The notes under the pieces are model-generated. The model saw only the letters and a list, made by a program, of their open reading frames with translations. It was not told the origin of the DNA and ran no database searches. Shown here one piece after another: positions 18,641 through 28,000 of a stretch of DNA of 32,010 bases (positions are counted from its first letter, which is position 1; each line of letters starts with the position of its first letter). The translations under genes were made by a program, and so were the position numbers. This stretch comes from Marinicella rhabdoformis (GTDB lineage: Bacteria > Pseudomonadota > Gammaproteobacteria > Xanthomonadales > Marinicellaceae), in NCBI RefSeq assembly GCF_009671245.1, contig NZ_VTFS01000009.1, positions 1,657 through 33,666 on the forward strand. Direction: 5' to 3'.

Positions 18641-18808
18641 CCAAACATTTCAGTTCGATTTTTATACACATTAAAATTTATTTTATTTTTCTTAACAACC
18701 CTAAAAGTAACGTACTTACTGGTATTAGGCACATCTTTGCGCTCAGTTGTTTATCCCAATGCATTAATCAGGTATGCTAAATATCAAATAATATCAACAA
18801 GTGATGAC

Positions 18809-21187
18809 ATGTATAGATTCTGGGGAACACACAAAAGCACCATTTTAGCTTGGGTTGCGGTATTCAATATATTTATGATCTCAGACCTCAAGGCTGAAAC
18901 GATTTTCGTCGACATCACTGCCACTGGAAACAGCGACGGCACTTCATGGCCCAACGCATTCTCCAGTGTCAATGCCGCCATACAAGCTGCCAGTACCAAC
19001 GATGAAATACACGTTGCAGCAGGCCGTTACCAAGAAGGGCAAGAAATTCTAATCAACAAAGCCCTCACCCTGCGAGGCGGCTTTCCATCAGGTGGTGGTG
19101 CACAAAACATTGATAACCACCGCACCATATTCGATGGTGACTTTACTCATCGAGTGATGAACATCACCACCGAGACTTTGCTTGAGGGCATCAAGATTTT
19201 CAATGGGCTTAATATCACAGATGATTTCGGCGGGGGTATTCGTTCCACTGCCAATTTGACCCTGGTACGCTGTCAGGTGGTTGGCAATGTGATTTTAAGC
19301 AAAACCAGACCGGTCTCTGGTGGTGGTGTGGCAATGATTAACCCCAACACTTTGCTGGCACTACACCATACTCAAGTTAACGGTAATTTAGCCATATCAA
19401 AATCTGACTCTTTTGCTCAATTTGCTTGGGGTGGTGGTATCTTCTCACGAGAACTGCTGCTCAACCACAGTGTGGTGCATGGCAATCGTGCGGTATCATC
19501 TGAAGACTCTGCTGGTGGAGGTGTATACAGTGATTCTATCAATTTAATCCACAGTCGAGTCAGTGCCAATCAGGCAATTCATACCGATTCCTCCAGCGCT
19601 CCACCTGGTGGCGGTGTCTTCGGAAACACCAACATGACCAACAGTATCCTCTGGGGTAACCAAGTCATCAGATTGCAAGGACCATCTCCTAATGAACACC
19701 AAGTGGGCTCGTTAACAGCCAATCACAGCCTCATCAAAGGCCAAAATCCGGCAGGCACTGCCAACATTGATGCCACAGTTATGGATTTTGACCCTGGGTT
19801 TTTAGCGCTTCCAAACAACAACCAAACTTATAATTTCGGCCTGCGCCCTGATTCTGTGATAATTGACGCAGGGGATAACAGCGTCCTGCCCACAGATATA
19901 TATGACCTCGATGGTGATGGCGACACCAATGAAATCATTCCCATTGACCTACTCGGCCAACCGCGCATTCATAATGGCACAGTTGATATCGGCCCTTTTG
20001 AACTGAATTTAAGCCGCAAAAATTTTAACAGCGCGGCCAGCCATTATTATTTTGATGCGAATACCACTGCAATCCTGCAAGATGGTCTGAGCTGGGCGAC
20101 AGCCTTTTCCAGTTTGAATGATTGGTTTTATCTACCCGACCGAACCAATGTGAACACCTTGTCGATTGCCGCAGGTCACTACCTCACTTCGGGCACAATA
20201 CAGTTTGATCAGACGGTTAGCTTATACGGTGGCCTGAACCCCAATGACGGTAGTTTTTTGCTTGGAAATTTCAGCGTGATTGACCCAGGGCATGGGGCAC
20301 GGGTGATGAACAGTGTGGGTGATTTAACCGCACGGGGCATCAGCTTAAGGCATGGTTTAGACCTCAATGGCCAAGGTGGTGGCTTGTTGGCTCTTCAGAA
20401 CTTGCTGTTGATCCAAAGCCAGGTTGAAGACAATCGAAGCATCAGTGAAATTGAAAATTCCACAGCCAGAGGCGGCGGCATCTCAAGTTCTGGTATCACC
20501 GCACTGTGGTCAACTGACGTGGTCGCTAACCGCAACATTTTATATTTTAATCAAACCACGTTTGAACGTTCCGCTGTCGGTGGTGGCATCGACGGTAACA
20601 ATATACAATTAATCAACAGCCGTGTGATTGGCAATGGCGTTATGGCTTTGAGTGACCCTGAAGATTCAGCACGTGGTGGTGGCATTTTCGGCGATGGCCA
20701 TGCAATCAACAGTCTGGTTGCGAACAACCAAGCAATTACCCAAGCAGGTTCGACAACAGCTTTTGGAGCTGGCTGGTATGGAATCCTTGACCTTAATAAC
20801 AGCATACTGTGGAACAACAACGTCACTGAAAATGGTAACACTTTTCCCGTCGAGCATACTGCTGGCACCTTGAATGCATCTCACAGCTTGATCAAAAACC
20901 GAAACCCCACAGGCAGTAATAACCTCGATGCCACCGATCCGAACTTTGACGCAGGCTTTGTGGCTGAAGGTTTAGGTGATTTTCATTTAACCGACACATC
21001 ACCTTTACTGGATGTAGCAGATGCGATTAGTTTACCGACAGATGAGGTCGACTTGGACAGCGATGGCGATACCAATGAAACCTTACCACTGGATATTGAC
21101 GGCTTTTTTAGACTTTCTGGAAACGGTTTAGACATTGGCCCACATGAGCATTTCATAGATTTAATTTACCGCAATGGGTTTGAATAA
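18809..21187 (+). CDS. secreted right-handed beta-helix protein, two choice-of-anchor-Q-like halves, C-terminal IDLIYRNGFE tail
   Basis: The frame opens at 18737, but ATG 18809 starts a signal peptide (MYRFWGTHKSTILAWVAVFN..., cleaved after DLKA before ETIFVD), giving 792 residues. The mature protein is an internal tandem duplication. Each half begins with a D/T-rich opener (DGTSWPNAFSSVNAA; DGLSWATAFSSLNDW), runs through Gly-Gly-Gly and Asn-rich beta-helix turns (GGGIFSRELLLNHS, GGGIDGNNIQLINS), and ends with LDGDGDTNEIIPIDL...DIGPFE or LDSDGDTNETLPLDI...DIGPHE. It finishes HFIDLIYRNGFE. Such proteins are usually surface or secreted; the substrate or partner is unknown. Confidence 0.75.
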   Translation: MYRFWGTHKSTILAWVAVFNIFMISDLKAETIFVDITATGNSDGTSWPNAFSSVNAAIQAASTNDEIHVAAGRYQEGQEILINKALTLRGGFPSGGGAQNIDNHRTIFDGDFTHRVMNITTETLLEGIKIFNGLNITDDFGGGIRSTANLTLVRCQVVGNVILSKTRPVSGGGVAMINPNTLLALHHTQVNGNLAISKSDSFAQFAWGGGIFSRELLLNHSVVHGNRAVSSEDSAGGGVYSDSINLIHSRVSANQAIHTDSSSAPPGGGVFGNTNMTNSILWGNQVIRLQGPSPNEHQVGSLTANHSLIKGQNPAGTANIDATVMDFDPGFLALPNNNQTYNFGLRPDSVIIDAGDNSVLPTDIYDLDGDGDTNEIIPIDLLGQPRIHNGTVDIGPFELNLSRKNFNSAASHYYFDANTTAILQDGLSWATAFSSLNDWFYLPDRTNVNTLSIAAGHYLTSGTIQFDQTVSLYGGLNPNDGSFLLGNFSVIDPGHGARVMNSVGDLTARGISLRHGLDLNGQGGGLLALQNLLLIQSQVEDNRSISEIENSTARGGGISSSGITALWSTDVVANRNILYFNQTTFERSAVGGGIDGNNIQLINSRVIGNGVMALSDPEDSARGGGIFGDGHAINSLVANNQAITQAGSTTAFGAGWYGILDLNNSILWNNNVTENGNTFPVEHTAGTLNASHSLIKNRNPTGSNNLDATDPNFDAGFVAEGLGDFHLTDTSPLLDVADAISLPTDEVDLDSDGDTNETLPLDIDGFFRLSGNGLDIGPHEHFIDLIYRNGFE

Positions 21188-21193
21188 AACATG

Positions 21194-22180
21194 TCAGGCT
21201 TCACTTCTGTGCTTATACAAACCCAAAATGGTTTTAACAAAATCAGCACCTAAAAATTGGGAAACAGGAATGGCATAAAAGTTAATCGCTGAGTTAACAT
21301 GATAATTGGCCGTGATGGTCAGTTTGGTTTCATCCGGACTGATTGGACTCAAAGTGAACGCCGTATCATGTAAATCAAAATACGTTCCACCTATTTCCAC
21401 ATGATCATCCATAGAACCTTTGGGGAAAGAGTTTTCATCAAAAACATAATCCCACTTGATGTATTGGTTCTCTTGGCTGTGGGTCACATTGGCTTTGAAA
21501 TTCACGCCTTTTTCCCATATCGAATAGCGAACTTCTTGACCTGACACCTCAACATTCAAACCCTCAAGCGGCTTCGGCACACCGATAATGTGGCTGAAAC
21601 TCAAAGGCAATTCATCTGCTTTGATTTCTTTGGCCGTCATGATTTCTGCCCAAATGGTTTCAGGACTGGCTTTGACAATGACTGACTCAACAATCTGGAT
21701 GTTCTTGTTACTCAGTTCTAAATGAGGCTCAGTAAAAAACACCAGATACGGCAACAAAGCGATCGACAACAAAGGCTTGGTATTCTCGTCTAAGTAATGC
21801 AAACACCCCGCCATCAGCAAACCACCAATGCTGGCAAAAAGCAAAAACAATGGCGTCATGATAACAATACAAATCAAGCCTTCTAACATTGCTATTGCAG
21901 AACCTAACAGCAACAAAGCAATGGTCAACCAAGGATAGAAAATCAATTGAGACATCCTTAATTTCTGCCCCCTGTAACCATAAATCGTCAAAGCACCAAC
22001 AACCAAAGGCGTGGTGATCAAAAAAGCAACAGACATTGGTCCTTCAATCGAAGAAGGCAAAACACCAAAAAGAAATCGCAGAAAAACCCCGTACAGCGCA
22101 CCATATACAAACCAAAGCCAATGTTGTTTTTCTTTTTGAATGACTATTTTATCTTTGTTGTTATTTTCAGTAGTTTTCAT
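21194..22180 (-). CDS. membrane protein with C-terminal SRPBCC/polyketide-cyclase-like domain
   Basis: I start at ATG 22180 (MKTTENNNKDKIV, 328 aa) and not at the TTG 27 bp upstream. About five hydrophobic helices fill residues ~20-160 (HWLWFVYGALYGVFLRFLFG, FLITTPLVVGALTIYGY, WLTIALLLLGSAIAMLEG). The last ~165 residues form an SRPBCC-like fold: IQIVESVIVKASPETIWAEI, VRYSIWEKGVNFKANVTH, YIKWDYVFDENSFP, TKLTITANYHVNSAINFYAIP. Ligand and role are unknown. It converges with the beta-helix gene, with 6 bp between stops, and its upstream region begins just after an attC recombination point. Confidence 0.6.
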   Translation of the reverse strand: MKTTENNNKDKIVIQKEKQHWLWFVYGALYGVFLRFLFGVLPSSIEGPMSVAFLITTPLVVGALTIYGYRGQKLRMSQLIFYPWLTIALLLLGSAIAMLEGLICIVIMTPLFLLFASIGGLLMAGCLHYLDENTKPLLSIALLPYLVFFTEPHLELSNKNIQIVESVIVKASPETIWAEIMTAKEIKADELPLSFSHIIGVPKPLEGLNVEVSGQEVRYSIWEKGVNFKANVTHSQENQYIKWDYVFDENSFPKGSMDDHVEIGGTYFDLHDTAFTLSPISPDETKLTITANYHVNSAINFYAIPVSQFLGADFVKTILGLYKHRSEA

Positions 22181-22237
22181 AGCTAAATTATCATACGCCA
22201 AAAACAATGAAATTTATTTTATTATTGTAGTATCTGA

Positions 22238-22270
22238 TGTTGGGCTGCGCGGAGCTTAGCTCAACCTACC
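22238..22270. repeat. palindromic intergenic repeat
   Basis: TGTTGGGCTGCGCGGAGC then TTAGCTCAACCTACC is an imperfect palindrome (GTTGGGCT against AGCTCAAC) of a type common in proteobacterial intergenic DNA. It lies directly beside the attC site. Confidence 0.4.
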
Positions 22271-22272
22271 TT

Positions 22273-22342
22273 GCTTAACGCCTCGCATCAGCGGCCGCGT
22301 GCTGCGCGCAGTGCGAGGTCCGACTGCATGCGTTTGTTATGT
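22273..22342 (-). other. integron attC recombination site (lone cassette)
   Basis: Read on the minus strand, this 70-bp site begins with R'' ACATAAC followed by AAACGC, as in Vibrio-type attC sites, and ends with GAGGC-GTTAAGC, a perfect GTTRRRY R' site. An inner arm pair CCTCGCA/TGCGAGG (22281-22287 and 22312-22318) forms the expected hairpin. R'' has A where Y is usual at position 3, the only mismatch to RYYYAAC. Confidence 0.7.
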
Positions 22343-22740
22343 GCCTGACTTTTATTCATAGTGGTTTACTTTCCTGTTCATCTCAAGTAATAAGGTTACG
22401 AGGCTAACCATCTGAAACCATACCCAATTATCAAAAATACTATGTAAATTACGCTGAATGCTACAAAATGATGTAATTTGATAGTTCGATTTGGAACCAT
22501 CACCCCTTGCATCCATGCTATTTTAGTACACTTGGGTGATGTAAAGATTAAATAAAAAACATAATATAATACCGATGATATCGAGGAGACACCCCAAACT
22601 GCGCCTGTTGAAGTATCCGGGTCGTATAATTCCACATACATAAATACTACAAATAATATAAAAGTAACTATCAAGCCAATTACTTTCCTTTTGTTGCTAT
22701 AAACTTCTAATTCCATATATTTTACCAAGCCACATAACAA
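22334..22740. repeat. 10-bp inverted repeat at cassette boundaries
   Basis: TTGTTATGTG (22334-22343) and CACATAACAA (22731-22740) are perfect inverted copies flanking the small membrane-protein gene. They correspond to R'' and to the cassette's own R' (minus-strand GTTATGT, 22738-22732), which would meet in an excised circle. Confidence 0.6.
22396..22716 (-). CDS. small three-helix membrane protein in an integron cassette
   Basis: No family recognised. I start at ATG 22716 (MELEVYSNKRK, 106 aa); an in-frame ATG at 22752 lies outside the cassette boundary at 22738, which argues against it. Three membrane helices are evident: KVIGLIVTFILFVVFMYV, VSSISSVLYYVFYLIF and FVAFSVIYIVFLIIGYGF, with short loops. 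The stop is 53 bp before an attC site. Gene, attC and the G|TT boundary together make a typical gene cassette, most of which encode proteins of unknown function. Confidence 0.6.
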   Translation of the reverse strand: MELEVYSNKRKVIGLIVTFILFVVFMYVELYDPDTSTGAVWGVSSISSVLYYVFYLIFTSPKCTKIAWMQGVMVPNRTIKLHHFVAFSVIYIVFLIIGYGFRWLAS

Positions 22741-22752
22741 CTTATTAAACAT

Positions 22753-22965
22753 GCATCATAACCATATATTGAGTTTAAATGTGAAACAAATCCGACCATT
22801 TTTTCTTATTTTGAATACAAAATACTCATTTAATTTCAAAATATACGTCATTAGCTCAGTATTTCGAGTTTAAAATGTATAAACGCATCATTATCCAATT
22901 ATATCGAGTTAATAACGCATTAACCATACACAAGGACCGCCAGCGGCCCGCTGGCATCATCAAAA
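22753..22965. other. AT-rich intergenic stretch
   Basis: The whole gap from 22741 to 23112 has no convincing gene. This first part is AT-rich without a recognisable signal; an attC that should precede the lone cassette is not here. The second part holds the palindromic elements listed next. Confidence 0.4.
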
Positions 22966-23032
22966 ACACACCCCTAAGTCCCCTCTGCTTTCAGAGCCCT
23001 ACTGTTGGCGAGAGGGGGATTTAGGGGTGTGT
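22966..23032. repeat. 67-bp inverted-repeat element (MITE-like)
   Basis: Left arm 22966-22986 (ACACACCCCTAAGTCCCC...) pairs with right arm 23011-23032 (...GGGGATTTAGGGGTGTGT) with one mismatch and one bulge around a 24-bp centre. No coding content. This CCCCTAAGTCCCC type of palindrome is seen scattered in many bacterial genomes. Confidence 0.6.
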
Positions 23033-23064
23033 CATCTTTGAAAGTTTAAATCATTCAACTAAAC

Positions 23065-23100
23065 GTTCCATTTAGTTGGTGGGCGGAGCCCACCCTACAA
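23065..23100. repeat. 36-bp repeat, copy A (direct repeat left of the DUF1801 gene)
   Basis: Begins GTTCCATTTAGTTGG and ends with the palindrome GTGGGCGGAGCCCACCCTAC. It is 35/36 identical, in the same orientation, to 23576-23611 on the other side of the DUF1801 gene. An additional short palindrome (AACTAAA/TTTAGTT) overlaps its left side. Confidence 0.6.
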
Positions 23101-23112
23101 AAATTCGCTCAA

Positions 23113-23517
23113 TCAAGCACCCAACAAGGGCAAATGCTTTATCGTGTGATAACGCAAAGCCATGCTCAGGCATGCGGTTAATTCATGCTTTGGAAGCGGT
23201 TCGGCAATTGGCAGTCTGAGTTCCCTGTTATCAATAAATTCGAAGGCTTCAGGATACAATTCCCTGAAAGCCTCTACCAAAATGGTGTTGCAGTTGAAAT
23301 AAACAGAAACATATTCAGGATATTTATCTCGCCATGACAGTCTGACGGTACTGCCGTGCTTGGCTAAATAACTGGGCTCGCCCCACTTCAGTGTTTCTGT
23401 AATTTGCCCAATTTCCTTCTCTTTGCTCAACTGAAATATGATGGCCCGAATGGCCATGAGTTTTTCGCAAGCCGCTTCGGGAAAGGCGTTAAATTTTGAC
23501 TGTACTGAATCGCCCAT
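23113..23517 (-). CDS. DUF1801 domain protein
   Basis: A 134-residue soluble protein of the DUF1801 (YdhG-like) family. Recognisable blocks are TETLKWGEPSYLAKHGSTVR (about 41-60), YVSVYFNCNTILVEAFRELY, FIDNRELRLP, and the C-terminal ALRYHTIKHLPLLGA, which is characteristic. The family has a TBP-like compact fold; its biochemical role is unknown. The gene sits alone between two direct copies of a palindromic repeat and upstream of nothing else on its strand, so it may be a separately acquired unit. Expression could also come from read-through of the DUF2339-DUF3999 operon. Confidence 0.75.
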   Translation of the reverse strand: MGDSVQSKFNAFPEAACEKLMAIRAIIFQLSKEKEIGQITETLKWGEPSYLAKHGSTVRLSWRDKYPEYVSVYFNCNTILVEAFRELYPEAFEFIDNRELRLPIAEPLPKHELTACLSMALRYHTIKHLPLLGA

Positions 23518-23546
23518 TTTTTATATTATAGCTGAGTCACAAATCA

Positions 23547-23611
23547 TGTAGGGTGGGCTCTGCCCACCATTGAAAGTTCCATTTGGTTGGTGGGCGGAGC
23601 CCACCCTACAA
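23547..23611. repeat. palindromic repeat with 36-bp copy B
   Basis: 23-bp arms (23547-23569, TGTAGGGTGGGCTCTGCCCA..., and 23588-23610) match at 22 of 23 positions around an 18-bp centre. The right part (23576-23611) is the second copy of the repeat at 23065-23100. The strong hairpin, 8 bp after the DUF3999 stop, could also limit transcription. Confidence 0.65.
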
Positions 23612-23618
23612 TATAAAT

Positions 23619-25010
23619 TCATTCGTCATTTGATACTTCCCGCATCAAGCGACTGGCCATGTAGAACAGGCCACTGAGGACGATGACCAGCAAACCCCAG
23701 AAAATCCAGCGGCTGATTTTGGCTTCAGGTGGTTTGGGTTCTGCTTTGGGTTTGGGGGCCAATTCAGTCACGTTACCGGCTGTGACTTCACTTGAAAACA
23801 TGTTGCTTTTTACCTGCGAGCTCAATTGTTGGTACCAGCGGTTATTGGCTGGTCGGTTGAGCGCTTTGGCACCGTAATTCAAGCTGTAAGGGCCGTCACC
23901 TTGGGCCAAGAATTGTAGTTGATGCGGTCGCCACGCAAAGCTCAATCCATTGATCCATTGGCTTGATATGTTGGATTGTGTGGTGAGTTTCCAGTACCTG
24001 TGGTTGTTAGGTCTGAAGTTGAGGCTGTTTTTTTCCATCGCCATTTCACCCGTGCCCAATTGATAAAACTGACCACTGGTCACTTTTTGCCAACGACTGT
24101 TTTCTGTGGCTTTTGAGTATAATTGCACATCGGCCATCAGGTTTTTGTATTGAAAGTCAAAGGCATAGGATTCAATCGGAAACACGCCATCGGTTTGCCA
24201 AATAATGGTGTAACCGTGTTGTTCTGGGTCCAAGATTTCATAGCTCAATATGCGCTTGTGTGTGAGACTTTGCGATGTGCTGTGGCTGGACAAACTGGCC
24301 TTGACACTGTTGACTTGGGGAACTGGCTGACCCAAAAATCGCAATTGGTAATAATCAAAAGCCTTGGCATAAAGTGGTATCTGATTTTCCAAAACCACCC
24401 GCTGCCCCGTGTTCAACTCAATCAGCTTGTGCCTTGATTTCAAGGTTTTCCAACTCGACAAATCGTTACTGCCTTTCACTTCGACATAAAAAACCCGGTT
24501 ACCTGCTGATTCAAACTGCCAATCCAAAGTCAATCCAGTTACCTGCGCTTGTCGCAGAGAAGTCGCATCCAATAAAAAGCGGTCATTGCGTTTTTGTTCT
24601 TGGCTTTTGATGAATCTTTGTACAGATTCAGAAGTTTCTACTGTCAATTGCTGCAAGTCACCTTGCCATGAGGTGGTGACCTGCTTGCTTTTCAATGGCG
24701 TGTTGACGGTGTGGTTCAATGAAAAAATAGGCAAGGTACTTTCAAACACCTTGCGTTCAATGTCATCTGCCATCAAGCTCAATTTCATAGGCACCTGATC
24801 ACCTTGTGTATTGAGCACCCGCAGGTCATGCAATTGTGGGTTTTGCGCCTGCTGATACACATGTTCAGGCACGGTCAGCTGAAAACCCATGGCTTCTGTG
24901 TCTTTTGTGTTCAACTGCTGTTTGAATTTAAAATCGACTGCAGCAGCACTCAGCGACAACAGCATACCAGCCACAATTGCTGGCGTTTTGAAGTTACACT
25001 TAATCATCAT
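23619..25010 (-). CDS. DUF3999 family envelope protein
   Basis: 463 residues: signal peptide (FKTPAIVAGMLLSLSAAA then VDFKF), a large periplasmic beta-rich region with two galactose-binding-like jelly-roll segments (LDWQFESAGNRVFYVEVKGS, then SLNFRPNNHRYWKLTTQS and GPYSLNYGAKALNRPANN), a Lys/Pro linker (APKPKAEPKPPEAK), and one C-terminal membrane helix (WIFWGLLVIVLSGLFYMASRLM). DUF3999 genes commonly pair with DUF2339 genes, as here: the ATG overlaps the DUF2339 stop (ATGA) behind a strong GGAGGG. The two products probably form one membrane complex; function unknown. Confidence 0.8.
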   Translation of the reverse strand: MMIKCNFKTPAIVAGMLLSLSAAAVDFKFKQQLNTKDTEAMGFQLTVPEHVYQQAQNPQLHDLRVLNTQGDQVPMKLSLMADDIERKVFESTLPIFSLNHTVNTPLKSKQVTTSWQGDLQQLTVETSESVQRFIKSQEQKRNDRFLLDATSLRQAQVTGLTLDWQFESAGNRVFYVEVKGSNDLSSWKTLKSRHKLIELNTGQRVVLENQIPLYAKAFDYYQLRFLGQPVPQVNSVKASLSSHSTSQSLTHKRILSYEILDPEQHGYTIIWQTDGVFPIESYAFDFQYKNLMADVQLYSKATENSRWQKVTSGQFYQLGTGEMAMEKNSLNFRPNNHRYWKLTTQSNISSQWINGLSFAWRPHQLQFLAQGDGPYSLNYGAKALNRPANNRWYQQLSSQVKSNMFSSEVTAGNVTELAPKPKAEPKPPEAKISRWIFWGLLVIVLSGLFYMASRLMREVSNDE

Positions 25011-28000
25011 GCGCCCTCCTCTTTTGTATGTTCGGCTTCATGTTCGGCCTCATGTTTGGCTTCATGTTCGGCTTTGGTTTCTGGCGGCAAAGGTGAAAAA
25101 TAACCCACCACCGACAACAACACACCCACGGTTAAAAATGCCACAATGCGTTCAATACTGCCCGATGCCGACATATCGACCAAGAACAGTTTGGCCACAA
25201 CGGCTATCATCAAGCCCAAACCTAATAACCAAACTGGACGCCACTTTTTACGCGCTGCCAACACCATCAGTGTCACGGCGGTGGCCGCCCACAAAATACT
25301 GAAACCAGTTTGTACCATAAATGAAGAAACCAAATCGTTCCACTGGTAATTGATGCCATACCAGTAATGGAAACAACGCAACATGCTTGCATTGAGCATA
25401 ACAAAACCCATGACCGCGAACAAACCATACCTTATTCTTTGGTCTTGAATAAAAAACGTCATGCCCGATTTTTGAGGGTCTGATTTTTGCATCAGATAAG
25501 TCAAAAACAAAGTGGCCACACCCACCAAGTCAATCGCATTCAAAACCGGCAAATACGGTATGCCGATGGATTCACCTGGTTTGGACACATTCAAGGCCAA
25601 CAGCATCAACCATTGCAAACACATCATCAGTGGCAAGGCCCAATACAGGTAAGCATGTGGCTGAGCTTTCAATGGCCATTGGATGCGGTCTCGGAGTACA
25701 TAAACTGTAGCCAAAATCACCAGCATCATGGTCACAGCCGCACTGTCATGCCAAATGTTATCAACGCCAATTTGCCATTCAATCAATTGCGCCCATTCAA
25801 ACATCAGCACCAAACTCAAACTCAACAAGCTGATGACATGGAAAGGGTCTGTGGCTTTTCCCAATTTTCCGTCATAAACTTTCAGTGCCCAATAATTGAC
25901 AGCAAAAGCCATCAACCAAGCCAGCACACCTACCGAGGCATGGTACGGTTGAAAATTAGGCACCATCACCACCAAATAAGCCAAAACTGGCGTGATGGCG
26001 TATTTGATTTTGTGTAAATCAGACCAGTTCATTCGATGGGCCAACAGCACAAAAAGCAGCCATGATGCGCTGACAAAAATCACCACAGCCGGTAACACAT
26101 GCGGTGCTTCTAGAAAATACTGCGCTTCTCTGACACCATTGATAAACCAAGCGGCCAAGGACAACAGCAATAATACTGCTGAAATGATGTTCGACATATC
26201 AGAAGCATCTTTCATCTTCAGCTGCCAATACCTGGCCACCACAAAGTGAGTCAAAGCATATGTCAACATCGCCAAATACGCCACATTGAATATTGGCCAA
26301 TCATTAAGCTGCACAGGTATGTCCCATTGCAGTGTTACAAAGGTCAAATACAAAGGCATGGCCATGGCAAATACCACACCCAATGCCGCCCACTTAAAGT
26401 CAGGCCATTGTTTTTTGTGCCCAAACCACAACAGCACGCCTGCGGTTAACGCCATCATGTTTTCTATCCACAATAACTGCACATCCGGTAAGAACCGGTG
26501 AATCTCATAAACCATGGCAAACAACCAAGTCACCACACCAGTAGCCAAGAAATAACGGCTGACCCAGGGTTGTTGCAATTTGGTTTTCGTCTCATGTTGT
26601 TGTGCAAAATGTTTAGCCCAAAAGACTGACATGATGATATAAAAAACAGCCACAATGGCCAAGCCTGCGAAGCGTTCATTGAGGAACATGGTTTTTTCCA
26701 CGGTGTATCTGTTGACGTTGGCTAACAACGGCCACATCGCCACATTCACCACCAAAGCACAACGCATCAATAATTCATGGCTCAATTTCTTGGCGCTGAA
26801 CACCAACACCAAAGTCGTGACCAACAACCACAGCTGCTGCAAGAAATAGGCACTGGCTCGGAAGTGTTTGTCAATTTCATGCAAACCACCGATCACCCAC
26901 CATGACACCGCGGCCAACAACATCAAATGCGACACCCAAGGCGTTTCAAATTTGAGTAAACGATCAGCATGAATCCTTGCATACAAGCCGATAAAAGCCG
27001 ATGCCAAAACAATAATGACCACGCCAATGAAGTCGGCATTCATAAATGCCATGACTTCTTTGTTCACCTCAGGTTCGACAAAGAATGCCATCGCTCCCAA
27101 TACAGCCAAGGCGTAACCACTGAAACGCGGTAACACGCGGCTTTGTTTGATACCCACCCAAACCATCGCACTGGCTTCTGCCACCCACATCGCCGAAGTG
27201 ACGCGACCATCGAAGCCCAAAGGAATCGCCAAAGTGCCGAATCCAACACCCAAAGCGATGAATGATTCGATTAAATCCTTGAAGAAAGGTCGGTGCAGCA
27301 TTTTCACCAAATAAGCCACCAAGACATAAAACACACCCAAAGCCAAAGCTGAGTATGCCAAACCATATTCGATGTCTTTGACCAAAGCCGCTTGCAATGA
27401 AAACACCACAATAGGCGTACCGAATATGATGGTACCGTCATTGATGCCTTTGAGTTTCGGAGGCTGTTTAAAAGCAAACAACACGGCCACAGCAACATAA
27501 AGTAAAAAGTGAGCAATCAAAAACGGTTCGACTGAGGCAAAGAATTGCGGTTGATAAAATTTAGCACCCCAAACACTGCCCACAGCAAAGGTTGAAACAA
27601 AGCCCACCACATTCAACAAACGCCAAGATTTAAACCAAGCGATGCCAAAAATGCTCAAGTTCAATAACAGGTAATAAGCAAACAATTGCACATGACTACC
27701 ACTGCCTGTAGAGGTTAATATGGGCGCAGCAAAGCCACCCAAAATACCAATCACTGCCAAAGCCATGGCATCCTGTAACACCGCCAATGCAGCTGAAAAT
27801 ACCACGATGCCTACCAGTAAAATCAACACCATATTGGCAGGAATCAATTGGTGCAATCGCATCGCCGCGAACAAGGTCAAATACAAAACTCCGATGCCAC
27901 CACCTTGTAAACTCAAGGCAAAGCCCGGACGCTTTTTGCGCAAGCGCCACCCCAACACTAAAAGTACCAATGCGCCTAAAAGGATACCAACATACCTGAA

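Noticed and set aside
21188-22279. The SRPBCC gene as a second integron cassette
   Set aside because: No attC and no GTTAAGC-type partner between its stop and the beta-helix gene.
25487-26017. 176-codon plus-strand frame rich in His and Gln
   Set aside because: Antisense to the hydrophobic helices of the DUF2339 gene; composition is what reversed membrane codons give.
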